From Jatrophihabitans sp. GAS493 (GTDB lineage Bacteria; Actinomycetota; Actinomycetes; Mycobacteriales; Jatrophihabitantaceae): a stretch of 64,000 nt of DNA. The stretch lies in NCBI RefSeq assembly GCF_900230215.1, contig NZ_LT907982.1, positions 2,294,001 to 2,358,000 of the forward strand. Reading direction: 5' to 3'. The translations under genes and the position numbers were made by a program. Positions 1 through 8,979 of this stretch are shown here, one piece after another (positions within the stretch are counted from its first letter, which is position 1; every line of letters starts with the position of its first letter). The notes under the pieces were generated by a model. The model was given only the letters and a program-made list of their open reading frames with translations, did not search any database and had not been told where the DNA came from.

Positions 1-5
1 CAGCG

Positions 6-1265
6 GTGAGGAGTTTGACGGTGGGCAGCCGGCTGGAGTTGCTGGACGGTGCTTTCGACTGGATCCGTTCGGTCGCGGTGCCGGCGCCCGGCGGCCTCAC
101 CTGGTGTGAGGAGGGTGAACCCTTCGACGATCTCTACTCCGGTACCGCCGGTGTCCTCCTTGGCTGTGCCCAGGCAAGGTCGAGCGGCCTCAACCTCGCT
201 GACATCGCCGACATTGCCGCTGCGGCGGTGGCCCGGTTGTCTCACCTGGCCACGAATCCAGGAACGGCGACGCTGCCCGACGACGGGCTCTTCTCGGGTT
301 GGGCCGGCGTCCCGGTCGCGCTGCGGGCCTGGTCGTCGGCTGCGGATGATCCCCACGCGTTGTCGGCCGCCGAGCAGGTGACCCGGCAGATCGCTCAGCG
401 GCTGCTCGGCGACGTGCTCAGCGGCCAGCCCCCGCACCCCTGCCCGGACATCATCTCCGGGGATGCCGGGTTGCTGCTCATGCTGCTGGCCGACCCGCAC
501 GCGACGACGAGCGAAGCGGCCCAGCTGCTGGCCGATCGACTCGTCGCCTCGGCCGAGCCCGCGACGGTCGGACTGCAGTGGCGGATGGGGCCGAAGTGGG
601 AGCACCTGATGCCGGGCTTCTCACACGGCACAGCCGGCGTGGCCTACGCGCTGGTCGCCGCCAGCCAGCAGCTGAAGCGACCCGACCTGCTGGAGACGGC
701 CGTGCTGGGCGCCGAGGAGCTGCTGCTGCTCGGACACACCCCGGATGGGTGGGCGCTGCCGCTGAGCATCCCGCGGCAACTGCACCGTCCGGCGGTCTTC
801 TACGGCTGGTGTCACGGACCAACCGGAACCATCCGACTTTTCCTGGCCTTGAACGAGATCGATCCGCAGCCGCGCTGGGAGCAGGCGATCGCGGCCTGCC
901 TGCAGGCGCTGCGCGAAAGCGAGCTGCCCAAGCGCGTCTACCCCGGCTACTGGGACAACCTCGGGCGTTGCTGCGGGACGGCGGGCGTCGGGCAGTTGCT
1001 GGTCGAGCGCTACCAGGCCACCGGCGACCCGGCGTTGCTGGAGTGGGCCGAGGTGCTGGCGAGCGACGTGCTCGCGCGCGCGGTCGTCAGTGACACCGGG
1101 GTCAGCTGGTCGAACACCGAGCACGCCCGCGATCCGTCGCAGTTGCCGGCCGAGCCGGGATTCATGCAGGGGGCGAGTGGAATCGCCGGCTGGCTGGCTC
1201 AACTCGAGGCGGTCAAATCGGCTGGCCATGCCACGCCGGCCGGACTTCGCCTAGGCTGGATCTGA
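6..1265 (+). CDS. LanC-like (lanthionine synthetase C-like) protein
   Basis: The protein shows the repeated glycine motifs of the LanC alpha/alpha toroid: SGTAG, SGWAG, SGDAG, SHGTAG, CHGPTG, CCGTAG and QGASG, about seven turns. Candidate zinc ligands are Cys269-His270 (in WCHGPTG) and Cys322/Cys323 (in CCGTAG), matching the Cys...Cys-His zinc site of NisC. The length of about 419 residues is normal for the family. LanC enzymes add cysteine thiols to dehydrated residues in lanthipeptides; free-standing LanC-like proteins of other roles are common in actinobacteria. No precursor peptide or dehydratase is visible to the right, and the left side is outside the window. The GTG at the window edge may not be the true start: a GAGGAG just inside it could serve a later TTG or GTG, and the gene may also begin upstream. 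Confidence 0.8.
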   Translation: MRSLTVGSRLELLDGAFDWIRSVAVPAPGGLTWCEEGEPFDDLYSGTAGVLLGCAQARSSGLNLADIADIAAAAVARLSHLATNPGTATLPDDGLFSGWAGVPVALRAWSSAADDPHALSAAEQVTRQIAQRLLGDVLSGQPPHPCPDIISGDAGLLLMLLADPHATTSEAAQLLADRLVASAEPATVGLQWRMGPKWEHLMPGFSHGTAGVAYALVAASQQLKRPDLLETAVLGAEELLLLGHTPDGWALPLSIPRQLHRPAVFYGWCHGPTGTIRLFLALNEIDPQPRWEQAIAACLQALRESELPKRVYPGYWDNLGRCCGTAGVGQLLVERYQATGDPALLEWAEVLASDVLARAVVSDTGVSWSNTEHARDPSQLPAEPGFMQGASGIAGWLAQLEAVKSAGHATPAGLRLGWI

Positions 1266-1299
1266 CGGGCTGGAACTGGCGGATGCCGGAGGCGCAACG

Positions 1300-1857
1300 A
1301 TGGGCAAGATCTTCGCGGTCGAATATCTGACTCTGGACGGGGGCTTCGAGGATCCGGGGTGGAGCGGCCCTTACTTCAACGAGGAACTCCAGCAATTTCA
1401 GTTCGACAACCTGCTCGAATGCGACGCGCTGCTGCTCGGGCGGGTGACGTATCAGGGATTCGCCCAGGCCTGGCCGTCGATGGAGGCCGAGACCGGCGAC
1501 TTCGGTCGGCGGATGAACAGCATCGGCAAGTACGTCGCATCGACGACTCTGGGCGCGCCGGAGTGGAACGCGACGCTGATCGAGGGGCACGTCATCGATG
1601 CCGTGAAGCGACTCAGGGCGTCGGAGGAGACGCTGATGATCGCCGGCAGCGCAACGCTGGTCGAGTCGCTGCGAAGCTACGGGCTCATCGACGAGTACCG
1701 GCTGATGATCTACCCGGTCGTCGTCGGCCACGGCCGGCGCTTCTTCGGTGAGGCACCCTCGTCGATGACGCTGGTCAACTCACTCGTCACCAAGTCGGGG
1801 GTCGCTGTCCTGACCTACCACCCCGACGAGTCGCGCGAACCGAGCTACTCCGGCTGA
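1300..1857 (+). CDS. Dihydrofolate reductase family protein (RibD C-terminal-like)
   Basis: A 185-residue protein with the fold signature of the RibD C-terminal/DHFR-like family: an N-terminal strand followed by LTLDGG, a central LLLGRVTYQGF segment near residues 46-56, an IAGSATLVESL segment near 110 and a C-terminal YPVVVGHGRRFF motif. These motifs form the NADPH and substrate cleft in family members. The substrate cannot be deduced, since single-domain actinobacterial members are rarely characterised. ATG is preceded by GGAGG at good spacing. It follows the LanC-like gene by 34 bp in the same direction and converges with the next small gene, overlapping it by 13 bp. Confidence 0.85.
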   Translation: MGKIFAVEYLTLDGGFEDPGWSGPYFNEELQQFQFDNLLECDALLLGRVTYQGFAQAWPSMEAETGDFGRRMNSIGKYVASTTLGAPEWNATLIEGHVIDAVKRLRASEETLMIAGSATLVESLRSYGLIDEYRLMIYPVVVGHGRRFFGEAPSSMTLVNSLVTKSGVAVLTYHPDESREPSYSG

Positions 1858-2063
1858 ACGGCGTCGACGCTGTGGTTTCTGCGGCCCAGGAGCCAGTACA
1901 GCATCGAGTTGCCGGGGTTGACGGTGATGATCACCCGCCAGACCTTCCGGTTCCCGCGGATCTGCTCGTCGGATCGCCGGCTGAGATCACGCCAGGCGAA
2001 GACGGCGAGCACTATCTCGGCCACGACCAGCACGGACAACTGAGGTCTGCTGAGCTTCTTCAC
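1845..2063 (-). CDS. Small PLDc_N-domain membrane protein
   Basis: A 72-residue protein with one N-terminal hydrophobic helix (about residues 8-23) followed by a charged stretch and a hydrophobic segment ending in YWLLGRR. This is the pattern of the phospholipase D nuclease N-terminal (PLDc_N) module found in cardiolipin synthases and, as here, in free-standing small actinobacterial membrane proteins of unknown role. The motif NPGNSMLYWLLGRR resembles the conserved second helix of that module. It probably spans the membrane twice. No enzyme domain is attached, so catalysis is not expected. Confidence 0.72.
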   Translation of the reverse strand: MKKLSRPQLSVLVVAEIVLAVFAWRDLSRRSDEQIRGNRKVWRVIITVNPGNSMLYWLLGRRNHSVDAVQPE

Positions 2064-2172
2064 TACTCAGGTCTACTGCCTGGGACGCGGGGAGAACAAG
2101 TGTGCGGCGAAGAACGGCCACGGTGGGAGTCGGTGCGAGTTGGTGCGCGTCGGTGCGTGCTAGAACCGATCC

Positions 2173-2544
2173 ATGAACGGTGTCGTGCACTTCGAGATTC
2201 AGGCGAGTCAGCCGGAGCGGGCTATCGAGTTCTACGGTGCGGTCTTCGGGTGGACGTTCGAGAAGCAGCCGATGCCGATCGACTACTGGTTCATCGGCGG
2301 CGCGGGGATCACCGGTGGCCTCCTCGAACGGCCGGTGCCGGTCGCCGAGTCCCCGGGCGGAACGAACGCCTTCACCTGCTCGATGGAGATCGCCGATTTC
2401 GGCGCCACGGAGGCCGCGGTCCTCACCCACGGCGGCCAGATTGCGATGGAGAGGTTCGAGATGTCCGGGCGCACCTATGGCTACTTCCTCGACCCCGAGG
2501 GGAACGTCTTCGGGGTCTTCCAACAGCACCCTGAGGCGATTTAG
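2173..2544 (+). CDS. VOC (glyoxalase/bleomycin resistance) family protein
   Basis: A 123-residue vicinal-oxygen-chelate fold protein. Typical features are the opening strand VVHFEIQ, the motif RAIEFYGAVFGWTFE (residues 16-30) and the closing motif FLDPEGNVFGVFQQ near residue 108. It has two beta-alpha-beta-beta-beta halves in a single domain. VOC proteins include metal-dependent lyases, dioxygenases and drug-binding proteins. His6 of the first strand and the Glu-rich end could bind metal, but the set is incomplete, so the activity is open. No strong ribosome binding site is seen before the ATG. It is flanked by unrelated short genes. Confidence 0.85.
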   Translation: MNGVVHFEIQASQPERAIEFYGAVFGWTFEKQPMPIDYWFIGGAGITGGLLERPVPVAESPGGTNAFTCSMEIADFGATEAAVLTHGGQIAMERFEMSGRTYGYFLDPEGNVFGVFQQHPEAI

Positions 2545-2576
2545 AGCTCAGCGGCTGACCGTGGTGTAACTGGACC

Positions 2577-2777
2577 TCAGACGAGCGAGTTCTCGAACTG
2601 CAGCGCGATCTGGCTCTGCTCCTCCAGTGCCGCGACGATCTGCGCCTGCATGCTCCGGATGACTTCGATGCCGTCGGTGATCGTGCCGACGTCCGCGGCT
2701 ACGGCCGAGGCCGCCAGTTGAATCGTGGAAATCTGCGCCTCGACTTCGCTGGTCGCCTTCGCCGTGCCCTGAGCCAA
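2577..2777 (-). pseudogene. Remnant of a methyl-accepting chemotaxis protein C-terminus
   Basis: About 66 codons read LAQGTAKATSEVEAQIS and onward, the helical cytoplasmic signalling tail of chemoreceptors just after the hairpin tip, with the heptad pattern and EEQSQIA segment near the C-terminus. An in-frame TGA lies two codons before the TTG at the 5' end, and no receptor sequence follows upstream, where the neighbouring membrane protein gene ends. A complete receptor would need several hundred more residues, so this is a degraded leftover. No other chemotaxis gene is present in the window. Confidence 0.7.
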
Positions 2778-2828
2778 GTCTCATCGCTTCAAACCAGGGT
2801 GACATCTCACACTGGGCCATTCCCCGCG

Positions 2829-3764
2829 CTAGGCGGAGACCGCCGGTTCCGCAGCCGTGACCGCGGGCGAAGTCAGCTTCATGCTGAGCTTGATCGCCTT
2901 GACCGACGACATGCCGGCCGCGTAGAGCGCGGTGCCGACGGAGAGCATGACGAAGCCGAGGACGTGGAAATGATGTAGCCCGAGCAGGATCAGCCCGATC
3001 CGGCCGAGCAGAAATCCCGGTCCCATCACCACCGCGCTCAGCGCGCCGCCGGCGACGAGTCGCCCGAGATTCTCGGTGACCGGGAGGCGCTGCTGACGCA
3101 CACCGATGATGCGGGCCGGCACAGCGACGAAACTGACGAGCATCACGGCGAGCACGATGGCCATGACGAGTCCGAAGGTCCAGATACCGGCAATTCTCGG
3201 CAGCACCACCACGGTGAGGGCCAGCGCGGCGCCGACCACGAGCCCGGAGCTGACATACATCCGGCCGCTGCCCTTCGCCTGCCGCACCGCCCAGGCAATC
3301 CGCGGCGGTGGGGGCCCGTCGACGGCGTAGGCGAAGACGGTATTGCACCACATGGCGATGATGGTGAAGAGCACGATCACCACAGCGAGCACGACCAACG
3401 CAGGCGTCGACATCTGCCGAAACGACGCGTCCTGGAAGATATGCCGCTTCACATTCCACATGGCAAGCCACACCCAAGCGGCGGGAACCAGTTGAATCAA
3501 CGACAATCGCCAGTTCACGATCAAGAGCTTCACGCCGGCGACGAGGAGGACCACGGTGCCCGCCGCCCATGCCACTGGCCTCAGGATTCGTCTGCTCTCA
3601 CCAAGCTGGCGGGCCGTCGACTCGATCAGCGCCGGGTCGGCGTCGGCCACCGCCCGGGTCAGTTTCACGCAACTAGCCCACCAGGACAGCCTCGGTTGCT
3701 CGGACTGAGCTGCGTCGGGCTCGTACCCGCCGGACGGATCGGTCAACTGCTTGGGGTTCGGCAA
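2829..3764 (-). CDS. Multi-pass membrane protein of unknown function
   Basis: A 311-residue protein with a hydrophilic N-terminus of about 60 residues and then roughly seven to eight hydrophobic segments (about 64-84, 88-104, 121-143, 172-188, 190-213, 230-250, 254-275 and 277-293). No catalytic motif or known transporter signature is recognised. Its low-complexity C-terminus is alanine-rich (SPAVTAAEPAVSA). The only neighbour on the same strand is the chemoreceptor remnant, so context gives no clue. Confidence 0.75.
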   Translation of the reverse strand: MPNPKQLTDPSGGYEPDAAQSEQPRLSWWASCVKLTRAVADADPALIESTARQLGESRRILRPVAWAAGTVVLLVAGVKLLIVNWRLSLIQLVPAAWVWLAMWNVKRHIFQDASFRQMSTPALVVLAVVIVLFTIIAMWCNTVFAYAVDGPPPPRIAWAVRQAKGSGRMYVSSGLVVGAALALTVVVLPRIAGIWTFGLVMAIVLAVMLVSFVAVPARIIGVRQQRLPVTENLGRLVAGGALSAVVMGPGFLLGRIGLILLGLHHFHVLGFVMLSVGTALYAAGMSSVKAIKLSMKLTSPAVTAAEPAVSA

Positions 3765-4039
3765 GGTTGTACCTTCTCGTCAAGATCAGTCGCACGTTGC
3801 TCAACACTGCCGCCTCTTGCCGCGGTGCCTACCAGTACGGCCGGATCAGCGCTGATGGGCAAGCCTAGCAACCTTGGGGCGGACGCGGATGTCGATGTCA
3901 GCGCCGGTTCGGGTATTCGCCCGCCGGTGCGGCACAGGCCCACCACCGACCATCCGTTGAGGATGAGGACAACGCACCCATCCGCTGACCAGACTGTCGG
4001 AAAGCCGATGGTTGGGGGCTGCATGATGGTTCTGACGAG

Positions 4040-5383
4040 ATGACACAGCCGGCCTTCAGCGGGAACCCGCTGGCGATCATCCGCAGCCGCCCGTACGCCG
4101 GGTTGCTGATCCTGGGCGCGCTCCTCGGCGTGCCGTTGTCCGCCGGGGCCTACTTCTTTCTCTGGCTGGTCGGGAAGCTCCAGACCTGGATATTCGTCAA
4201 TCTGCCGTCGAAATTCGGTCTCGGAACGAACCCGACGTGGTGGCCGATCGTGCCGCTGGCCATCGCGGGTCTGCTCGTCGGCGCGATCATCCGATACCTA
4301 CCGGGCCGGGGCGGTCACTCGCCGGCCGACGGCTTCAAGACCGGACCACTGGCGACCCCGCCGATGCTGCCCGGAGTCTTCCTCGCGGCACTCGTATCAC
4401 TGAGCCTGGGCGCGGTGGTCGGGCCGGAGGCCCCGCTGATCGCGTTGGGCGGGGGACTGGCCCTGTTCGCCGTCGGGCTGCTCAAACGAGACCTGCCCCG
4501 GCCGGCGATGATGGTGATCGGCGCGACGGGTAGCTTCGCCGCGGTCAGCGCACTGCTCGGGTCGCCGCTGCTGGGCGCGTTCCTGCTCATGGAGGCGATA
4601 GGCGTCTCGGGGGGAGTCGGCACCCTGGTCCTGATGCCGGGGCTGCTCGCGTCCGGCATCGGTGCCCTTGTCTTTCTCGGACTGAACTCGCTCACCGGCT
4701 TGGGGAGCGTGTCGCTGGCGCTGCCGGCGTTACCGCGCGTTCCGGATCCGACGGTCGGCGAGTTCGTGTGGGCGATCGTCATCGGGGTGATCGCGGCGGT
4801 GCTGGGCACGGCAATCCGATGGGCGGCACTCGCCGTCCGTCCAACCGTGGAGAGACGTCTGGTTCTGCTCACTCCGGTGGCCGGGGTGGCGGTGGCGCTG
4901 CTCGCGGTCGGATACCGCCTGAGCACCGGCAAACCCACCACTGACGTTCTCTTCTCGGGTCAGTCGCAGCTTCCGGACCTCGTCTCCGGGCGGGCCGGCT
5001 ATGCCTGGGGCGCCCTGGCCGTGCTGCTGATCTGCAAGTCGGTCGCGTACAGCATCTCCCTCGCCGCCTTCCGGGGTGGGCCGGTCTTCCCGGCGATGTT
5101 CATCGGCACGGTGCTCGGTCTGCTGGCGACCCATATCGGTGGAGTGGCGCCGGCCGCCGCCATCGGAATCGGTGTCGGTGCGATGAGTGCCTCGATGCTC
5201 AGGCTGCCGTTGACGTCCGTGCTGCTGGCCACCTTGCTACTGGGCTCCAACGGCCTCACCGTTATGCCACTGGTGATCGTGGTGGTCGTCGTGTCGTACA
5301 TGGTGTCGATCTGGTTGGGGCCGGCACCGGCGCCGGTGGGAGAACCGGCAACTCGGACTGAGGAGCCTCAACCTTCGACGTGA
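4040..5383 (+). CDS. ClC-family chloride channel/transporter
   Basis: A 447-residue membrane protein of the voltage-gated chloride channel family, with 10 or more hydrophobic helices and no cytoplasmic CBS domains. The second family motif is present as GPEAP with Glu130 at the position of the gating glutamate of E. coli ClC, suggesting a proton-coupled exchanger or gated channel. The third motif appears as GGPVFP near residue 350. The first motif (GSGIP in classic members) is replaced by a GRGGHSP-type loop near residue 90, which places it in the divergent bacterial subgroup. It converges with the downstream minus-strand gene, overlapping by about 16 bp. Confidence 0.9.
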   Translation: MTQPAFSGNPLAIIRSRPYAGLLILGALLGVPLSAGAYFFLWLVGKLQTWIFVNLPSKFGLGTNPTWWPIVPLAIAGLLVGAIIRYLPGRGGHSPADGFKTGPLATPPMLPGVFLAALVSLSLGAVVGPEAPLIALGGGLALFAVGLLKRDLPRPAMMVIGATGSFAAVSALLGSPLLGAFLLMEAIGVSGGVGTLVLMPGLLASGIGALVFLGLNSLTGLGSVSLALPALPRVPDPTVGEFVWAIVIGVIAAVLGTAIRWAALAVRPTVERRLVLLTPVAGVAVALLAVGYRLSTGKPTTDVLFSGQSQLPDLVSGRAGYAWGALAVLLICKSVAYSISLAAFRGGPVFPAMFIGTVLGLLATHIGGVAPAAAIGIGVGAMSASMLRLPLTSVLLATLLLGSNGLTVMPLVIVVVVVSYMVSIWLGPAPAPVGEPATRTEEPQPST

Positions 5384-6051
5384 GCCGGTCTCGGCAGCAG
5401 CAGGATGGCGCCGGCGAGGAAGCAGAGCGCCCCGACCAGCGTCCCGAGGTTTGACAGCTCCGCTCGCCACACATCGTCGGCGGAGTGGATCACGTAAGCG
5501 GCGGCGGCCGAGACGCCGAAGGCCACCGAACCGAGGAGGTTCAATGCCGCGATCCACCAGTCGCGGGTGCGGCGACCGTCGGTCGAGCGGTCGCGCATGG
5601 CGACCCGCCAGGCAATCCCGCTGGCCACCAGGAACGCGGCCGACCCGAGCGTGTCCGGGCGCCACACCCGCTGGTCGGCGACCTCGGCGCTCAGGTTGTG
5701 CCGCAGCGCGTTCCCGGTGCTCCAGTTGAACCACAGCGTGCCGGCGAGCTGGACCGCAGTGGCCAGCCAATCCATATCCTTCGGGGCCCACACCCAGAAC
5801 TTCCGGCCGCCGCTGCTACCGGCGCTGAGCCCGTCGACGGCCTCGCGGTACTGCAGAAATCCGGCACCGGTGAAGAAGAGGGAACCGACGAAGAAGGTGA
5901 GTGAGGTCGCGCGCAGCCCCGCTGCTTCGGAGTACGGCGGCAGCGCGCCGAGAGCGAAGAGCGCTGAACCGACGATGAAGAGGGTCGCCATCCAGAACCG
6001 GCGGCGGCTACCGGCAGCCGGCACCGTGGATTGGGCTCGTCCGTCGTTCAC
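5368..6051 (-). CDS. Multi-pass membrane protein, possibly YrhK-like
   Basis: A 227-residue protein with about six hydrophobic segments arranged as two similar blocks. Each block has a pair of helices separated by a tryptophan-containing loop (WFNWSTG near residue 118, DDVWRAELSNLGTL near 195). Paired helices with a SNLGTLVGALCFLAGAILLL-type ending resemble YrhK-domain membrane proteins, but the match is by eye only. It is divergent from the glutamate decarboxylase gene to the right and convergent with the ClC gene. No partner suggests a function. Confidence 0.6.
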   Translation of the reverse strand: MNDGRAQSTVPAAGSRRRFWMATLFIVGSALFALGALPPYSEAAGLRATSLTFFVGSLFFTGAGFLQYREAVDGLSAGSSGGRKFWVWAPKDMDWLATAVQLAGTLWFNWSTGNALRHNLSAEVADQRVWRPDTLGSAAFLVASGIAWRVAMRDRSTDGRRTRDWWIAALNLLGSVAFGVSAAAAYVIHSADDVWRAELSNLGTLVGALCFLAGAILLLPRPAHVEG

Positions 6052-6149
6052 CGACGCTCACCCGGCCCGGGGGATGCCGACCGACGTCCTCCGGTCGTAG
6101 CGTGCAGACGGGCCGGCGGATCTGCCGGCGAGCTGAGGAGCTGTGACCA

Positions 6150-7550
6150 ATGCCGTTGCACGATCGTGAGTCCATCCGTTCATCTTTCGATGATTCCGTC
6201 TACGCCGGCGCGAACTTGGCCAAGGCGGCCCCAAAGTATCACTTCCCATCAGCCGAATGGCGCTCCGAGGACGCCTTCGCCGTCATTGCCGACGAGCTGC
6301 TACTGGACGGGAATTCCCGGCAGAATTTGGCCACCTTCTGCCAAACCTGGGAGGAGCCGGCCGTCCACCGGCTGATGGATCTGGCCATCGACAAGAACAT
6401 GATCGACAAGGACGAGTACCCGCAGACGGCTGAACTCGAGAAGCGCTGCGTACACATGCTCGCCGACCTGTGGAATGCCCCCGAGGCCGGCAACCCGGTC
6501 GGCGCCTCGACCATCGGCTCCTCTGAGGCGTGCATGCTCGGCGGCCTGGCTGCGAAGTGGCGGTGGCGGGCCAAGCGAGAGGCGGCCGGAAAGCCGACCG
6601 ACCGACCGAACATGGTCTGCGGACCCGTCCAGGTCGTCTGGCACAAGTTCGCAAAATACTGGGACATCGAGATGCGTGAAGTGCCGATGTCCACGGGGCA
6701 TTACGCGATGGATGCCGCCGACATGCTGGCCCGCGTCGACGAGAACACGATCTTCGTGGTGCCGACGTTCGGGGTGACTTACACCGGCGCCTACGAGATG
6801 ATCCGGCCACTCGCCGACGCGCTGGACACGCTGCAGGCCGAGACCGGTCTTGACATCGACATCCACGTCGACGGAGCTAGCGGGGCCTTTCTCGCGCCCT
6901 TCTGCGCCCCGGCTCTGGAGTGGGACTTCCGGGTTCCACGGGTCAAATCGATCAGCACGTCCGGGCACAAATTCGGATTGGCGCCGCTGGGTGTTGGTTG
7001 GGTGGTCTGGCGCGATGCGGCGGAATTGCCGGACGATCTGGTGTTCCATGTCTCCTACCTCGGTGGAGACATGCAGGTCTTTCAGATCAACTTCTCCCGG
7101 CCCGCCGGGCAGATCGCCGCCCAGTACTACGACTTCATCCGGTTGGGTCGGGAGGGTTATCGCCGCGTGCACATGGCCTCCTACGACACCGGCCAGTTCC
7201 TGGCCGAGCAGATCGTCAAGCTCGGCCCGTTCGAGTTGATCTGCGACAGTGACCCGCTCACCGGGATCCCGTCGGTGGCCTGGAAACTCAAGGACGGCGA
7301 GGATCCGGGCTACACGCTTTACGATTTGGCCGATCGGCTCCGAATCTCCGGGTGGCAGGTGCCGGCCTACCCACTTACCGGTGAGGTCTCGGACGTTCCC
7401 GTACAGCGCATTCTCGTCCGACAGGGCGTGAGCCGTGATCTGGCTTCAATCCTGCTCGACGACATGCGCAAGGCGATCGCGCACTTCACCCGCCATCCGG
7501 TGACGGTCTCCATGGACGCGAAGGAAGCGTCAGGATTCAGCCACCTCTGA
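6150..7550 (+). CDS. gadB: Glutamate decarboxylase (PLP-dependent)
   Basis: Decarboxylates L-glutamate to 4-aminobutyrate and CO2, consuming a proton. The 466-residue length matches GadA/GadB. Group II decarboxylase features are visible: [19 protein letters not shown] near residue 124, the cofactor aspartate in HVDGASGAF near 243, and the PLP lysine Lys274 in STSGHKFGL, equivalent to Lys276 of E. coli GadB. The C-terminus ends in SGFSHL, like the pH-sensing tail of acid-resistance Gad enzymes, which closes the active site at neutral pH. No GABA antiporter gene lies next to it, so whether it serves acid resistance is unclear. Confidence 0.95.
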   Translation: MPLHDRESIRSSFDDSVYAGANLAKAAPKYHFPSAEWRSEDAFAVIADELLLDGNSRQNLATFCQTWEEPAVHRLMDLAIDKNMIDKDEYPQTAELEKRCVHMLADLWNAPEAGNPVGASTIGSSEACMLGGLAAKWRWRAKREAAGKPTDRPNMVCGPVQVVWHKFAKYWDIEMREVPMSTGHYAMDAADMLARVDENTIFVVPTFGVTYTGAYEMIRPLADALDTLQAETGLDIDIHVDGASGAFLAPFCAPALEWDFRVPRVKSISTSGHKFGLAPLGVGWVVWRDAAELPDDLVFHVSYLGGDMQVFQINFSRPAGQIAAQYYDFIRLGREGYRRVHMASYDTGQFLAEQIVKLGPFELICDSDPLTGIPSVAWKLKDGEDPGYTLYDLADRLRISGWQVPAYPLTGEVSDVPVQRILVRQGVSRDLASILLDDMRKAIAHFTRHPVTVSMDAKEASGFSHL

Positions 7551-7594
7551 TCGGAGGGAAGCGGGGGGCAAACGCCGAAGAAAGTTGACGAAAG

Positions 7595-7667
7595 TGCCCC
7601 CGGCAGGAATCGAACCTGCGACCAAGTGCTTAGAAGGCACCTGCTCTATCCTCTGAGCTACGGGGGC
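7595..7667 (-). tRNA. tRNA-Arg (anticodon TCT)
   Basis: On the minus strand the sequence folds as a full cloverleaf: acceptor stem GCCCCCG/CGGGGGC, D arm GCTC...GAGC, anticodon stem GGTGC/GCACT around loop CTTCTAA, and T arm GCAGG TTCGATT CCTGC. The anticodon TCT reads AGA/AGG arginine codons. The discriminator is A, and CCA is not encoded. It sits between gadB and a small membrane-protein gene with no integration scar beside it. Confidence 0.97.
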
Positions 7668-7742
7668 GTGAGTAACGCCGTGCGTCGACGCCCGGAGCCG
7701 GTCGGACAGGCTCGGGAGACTGTCAGAGGGTACAGCGCGCCA

Positions 7743-7880
7743 TCAGGCAGGGTATCCGCCATGGTGGTCGCGGTCACGTCGAGGTTGCATCGAGTAGTCC
7801 GTGTCTCGCGAATCCGGCAACCGGCCGGTCGCGGCGAGGGCGCCGAGAATGAGCAGGCCGAAGAAGAGAAAGATCAACAT
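7743..7880 (-). CDS. Small single-span membrane protein
   Basis: A 45-residue reading frame starting MLIFLFFGLLILGALAATG, one hydrophobic helix followed by a charged tail rich in Arg, Asp and His. A longer in-frame extension upstream exists but lacks membrane-protein character, so the internal ATG is preferred. The pattern is common among actinobacterial small membrane proteins. No family is recognised, and expression is uncertain. Confidence 0.45.
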   Translation of the reverse strand: MLIFLFFGLLILGALAATGRLPDSRDTDYSMQPRRDRDHHGGYPA

Positions 7881-7973
7881 GGCGCTAAGTTTGCGCTCGT
7901 GTCGATACTGCCAACAGTGGCAGAAATGACGAGGTAAGTTGATATTCTGCCATCTTGCGTGGACCATGGTGAG

Positions 7974-8939
7974 ATGCCGATCCGAAACGTCGCAGTCATC
8001 GCGATTCCGGGCGTCCATCCCTTCGAATTAGGCGTCGTCTCCGAGGGATTCGGTATCGACCGGGCCGATGACGGCGGCCCGTACTACGACTTCGCGGTCA
8101 TCGCCGCTGACGACAGGCCGGTCCCGACCTCAAACGGTTGGACGATCTCAACGCCGCACCGCCTCGACCGGGCCGACGAGGCCGACCTGGTGATCGTCCC
8201 GGCCTGCAGCATCTCGCCGGCCTACGACGAAGCGGTGATCGACACGCTGCACCGGGCTGTCGACCGCGGCGCAAAGGTGATGAGCGTCTGCGCCGGCGCC
8301 TACGTGCTCGGGGCGGCCGGTCTACTCGATGGCCGTGAATGCACCACGCACTGGCGCCACACAGACGAATTCTCGCGTCGCTTCCCGAAGGCGATCGTCA
8401 ACCCGGACGTTCTCTACGTCTGTGACGGGCCGATCCTCACCTCAGCTGGATCGGCCGCCGGACTAGATCTCTGCCTCCACCTCATTCGAGCCGACTACGG
8501 CGAGCGGGTGGCCAATCGCGTCGCCCGGCGGATGGTCGTCCAGCCGCACCGCGACGGTGGCCAGGCCCAGTTCATCAATGCTCCGCTGCGAGCCTGCTCG
8601 GCCGAGACACTGGCTCCTCTACTGGACGATCTCGCCGGTGAGCTGCACCTGGAGCACTCCATCGAATCGCTGGCCAGTCGGGTCTCGATGAGCGGCCGGA
8701 CCTTCGCGCGCCGCTTCCGCAACGAGACCGGCACGACTCCGCATGCGTGGCTCACCCACCAGCGAGTGCTGCTGGCGCAGCAGCTCCTCGAGTCCGGCGA
8801 CGACCCGATCGAGACGGTGGCCGCCCGCTCCGGGTTTGGCACGGCGGCGCTGCTGCGTCACCACTTCACGCGGGTCGTCGGCACTTCGCCCGCCGCGTAC
8901 CGGCGCACCTTCGGCTGCCGCAACCTGGTGTCACAATGA
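7974..8939 (+). CDS. GlxA-family transcriptional regulator (DJ-1/PfpI plus AraC HTH)
   Basis: The N-terminal about 170 residues form a DJ-1/PfpI-like domain (IPGVHPFELG at the start, nucleophile-elbow-like SVCAGAYVLGAAGLL near residue 105). The C-terminal 100 residues form an AraC/XylS double helix-turn-helix (SIESLASRVSMSGRTFARRF, then AARSGFGTAALLRHHF). This is the standard layout of GlxA-type regulators, many of which control amine, carnitine or aldehyde metabolism. An in-frame GTG 15 bp upstream is an alternative start. The Bcr/CflA exporter gene starts 40 bp downstream in the same direction and is a plausible target. Confidence 0.9.
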   Translation: MPIRNVAVIAIPGVHPFELGVVSEGFGIDRADDGGPYYDFAVIAADDRPVPTSNGWTISTPHRLDRADEADLVIVPACSISPAYDEAVIDTLHRAVDRGAKVMSVCAGAYVLGAAGLLDGRECTTHWRHTDEFSRRFPKAIVNPDVLYVCDGPILTSAGSAAGLDLCLHLIRADYGERVANRVARRMVVQPHRDGGQAQFINAPLRACSAETLAPLLDDLAGELHLEHSIESLASRVSMSGRTFARRFRNETGTTPHAWLTHQRVLLAQQLLESGDDPIETVAARSGFGTAALLRHHFTRVVGTSPAAYRRTFGCRNLVSQ

Positions 8940-8979
8940 CCGCGAATACCGGTCGGCCGCGCACGCCAGCGGCGAATGA

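Noticed and set aside
2548-3570. Minus-strand 340-codon frame overlapping the membrane protein and chemoreceptor remnant
   Set aside because: Arg/His/Gly-rich composition and complete overlap with better frames mark it as a shadow.
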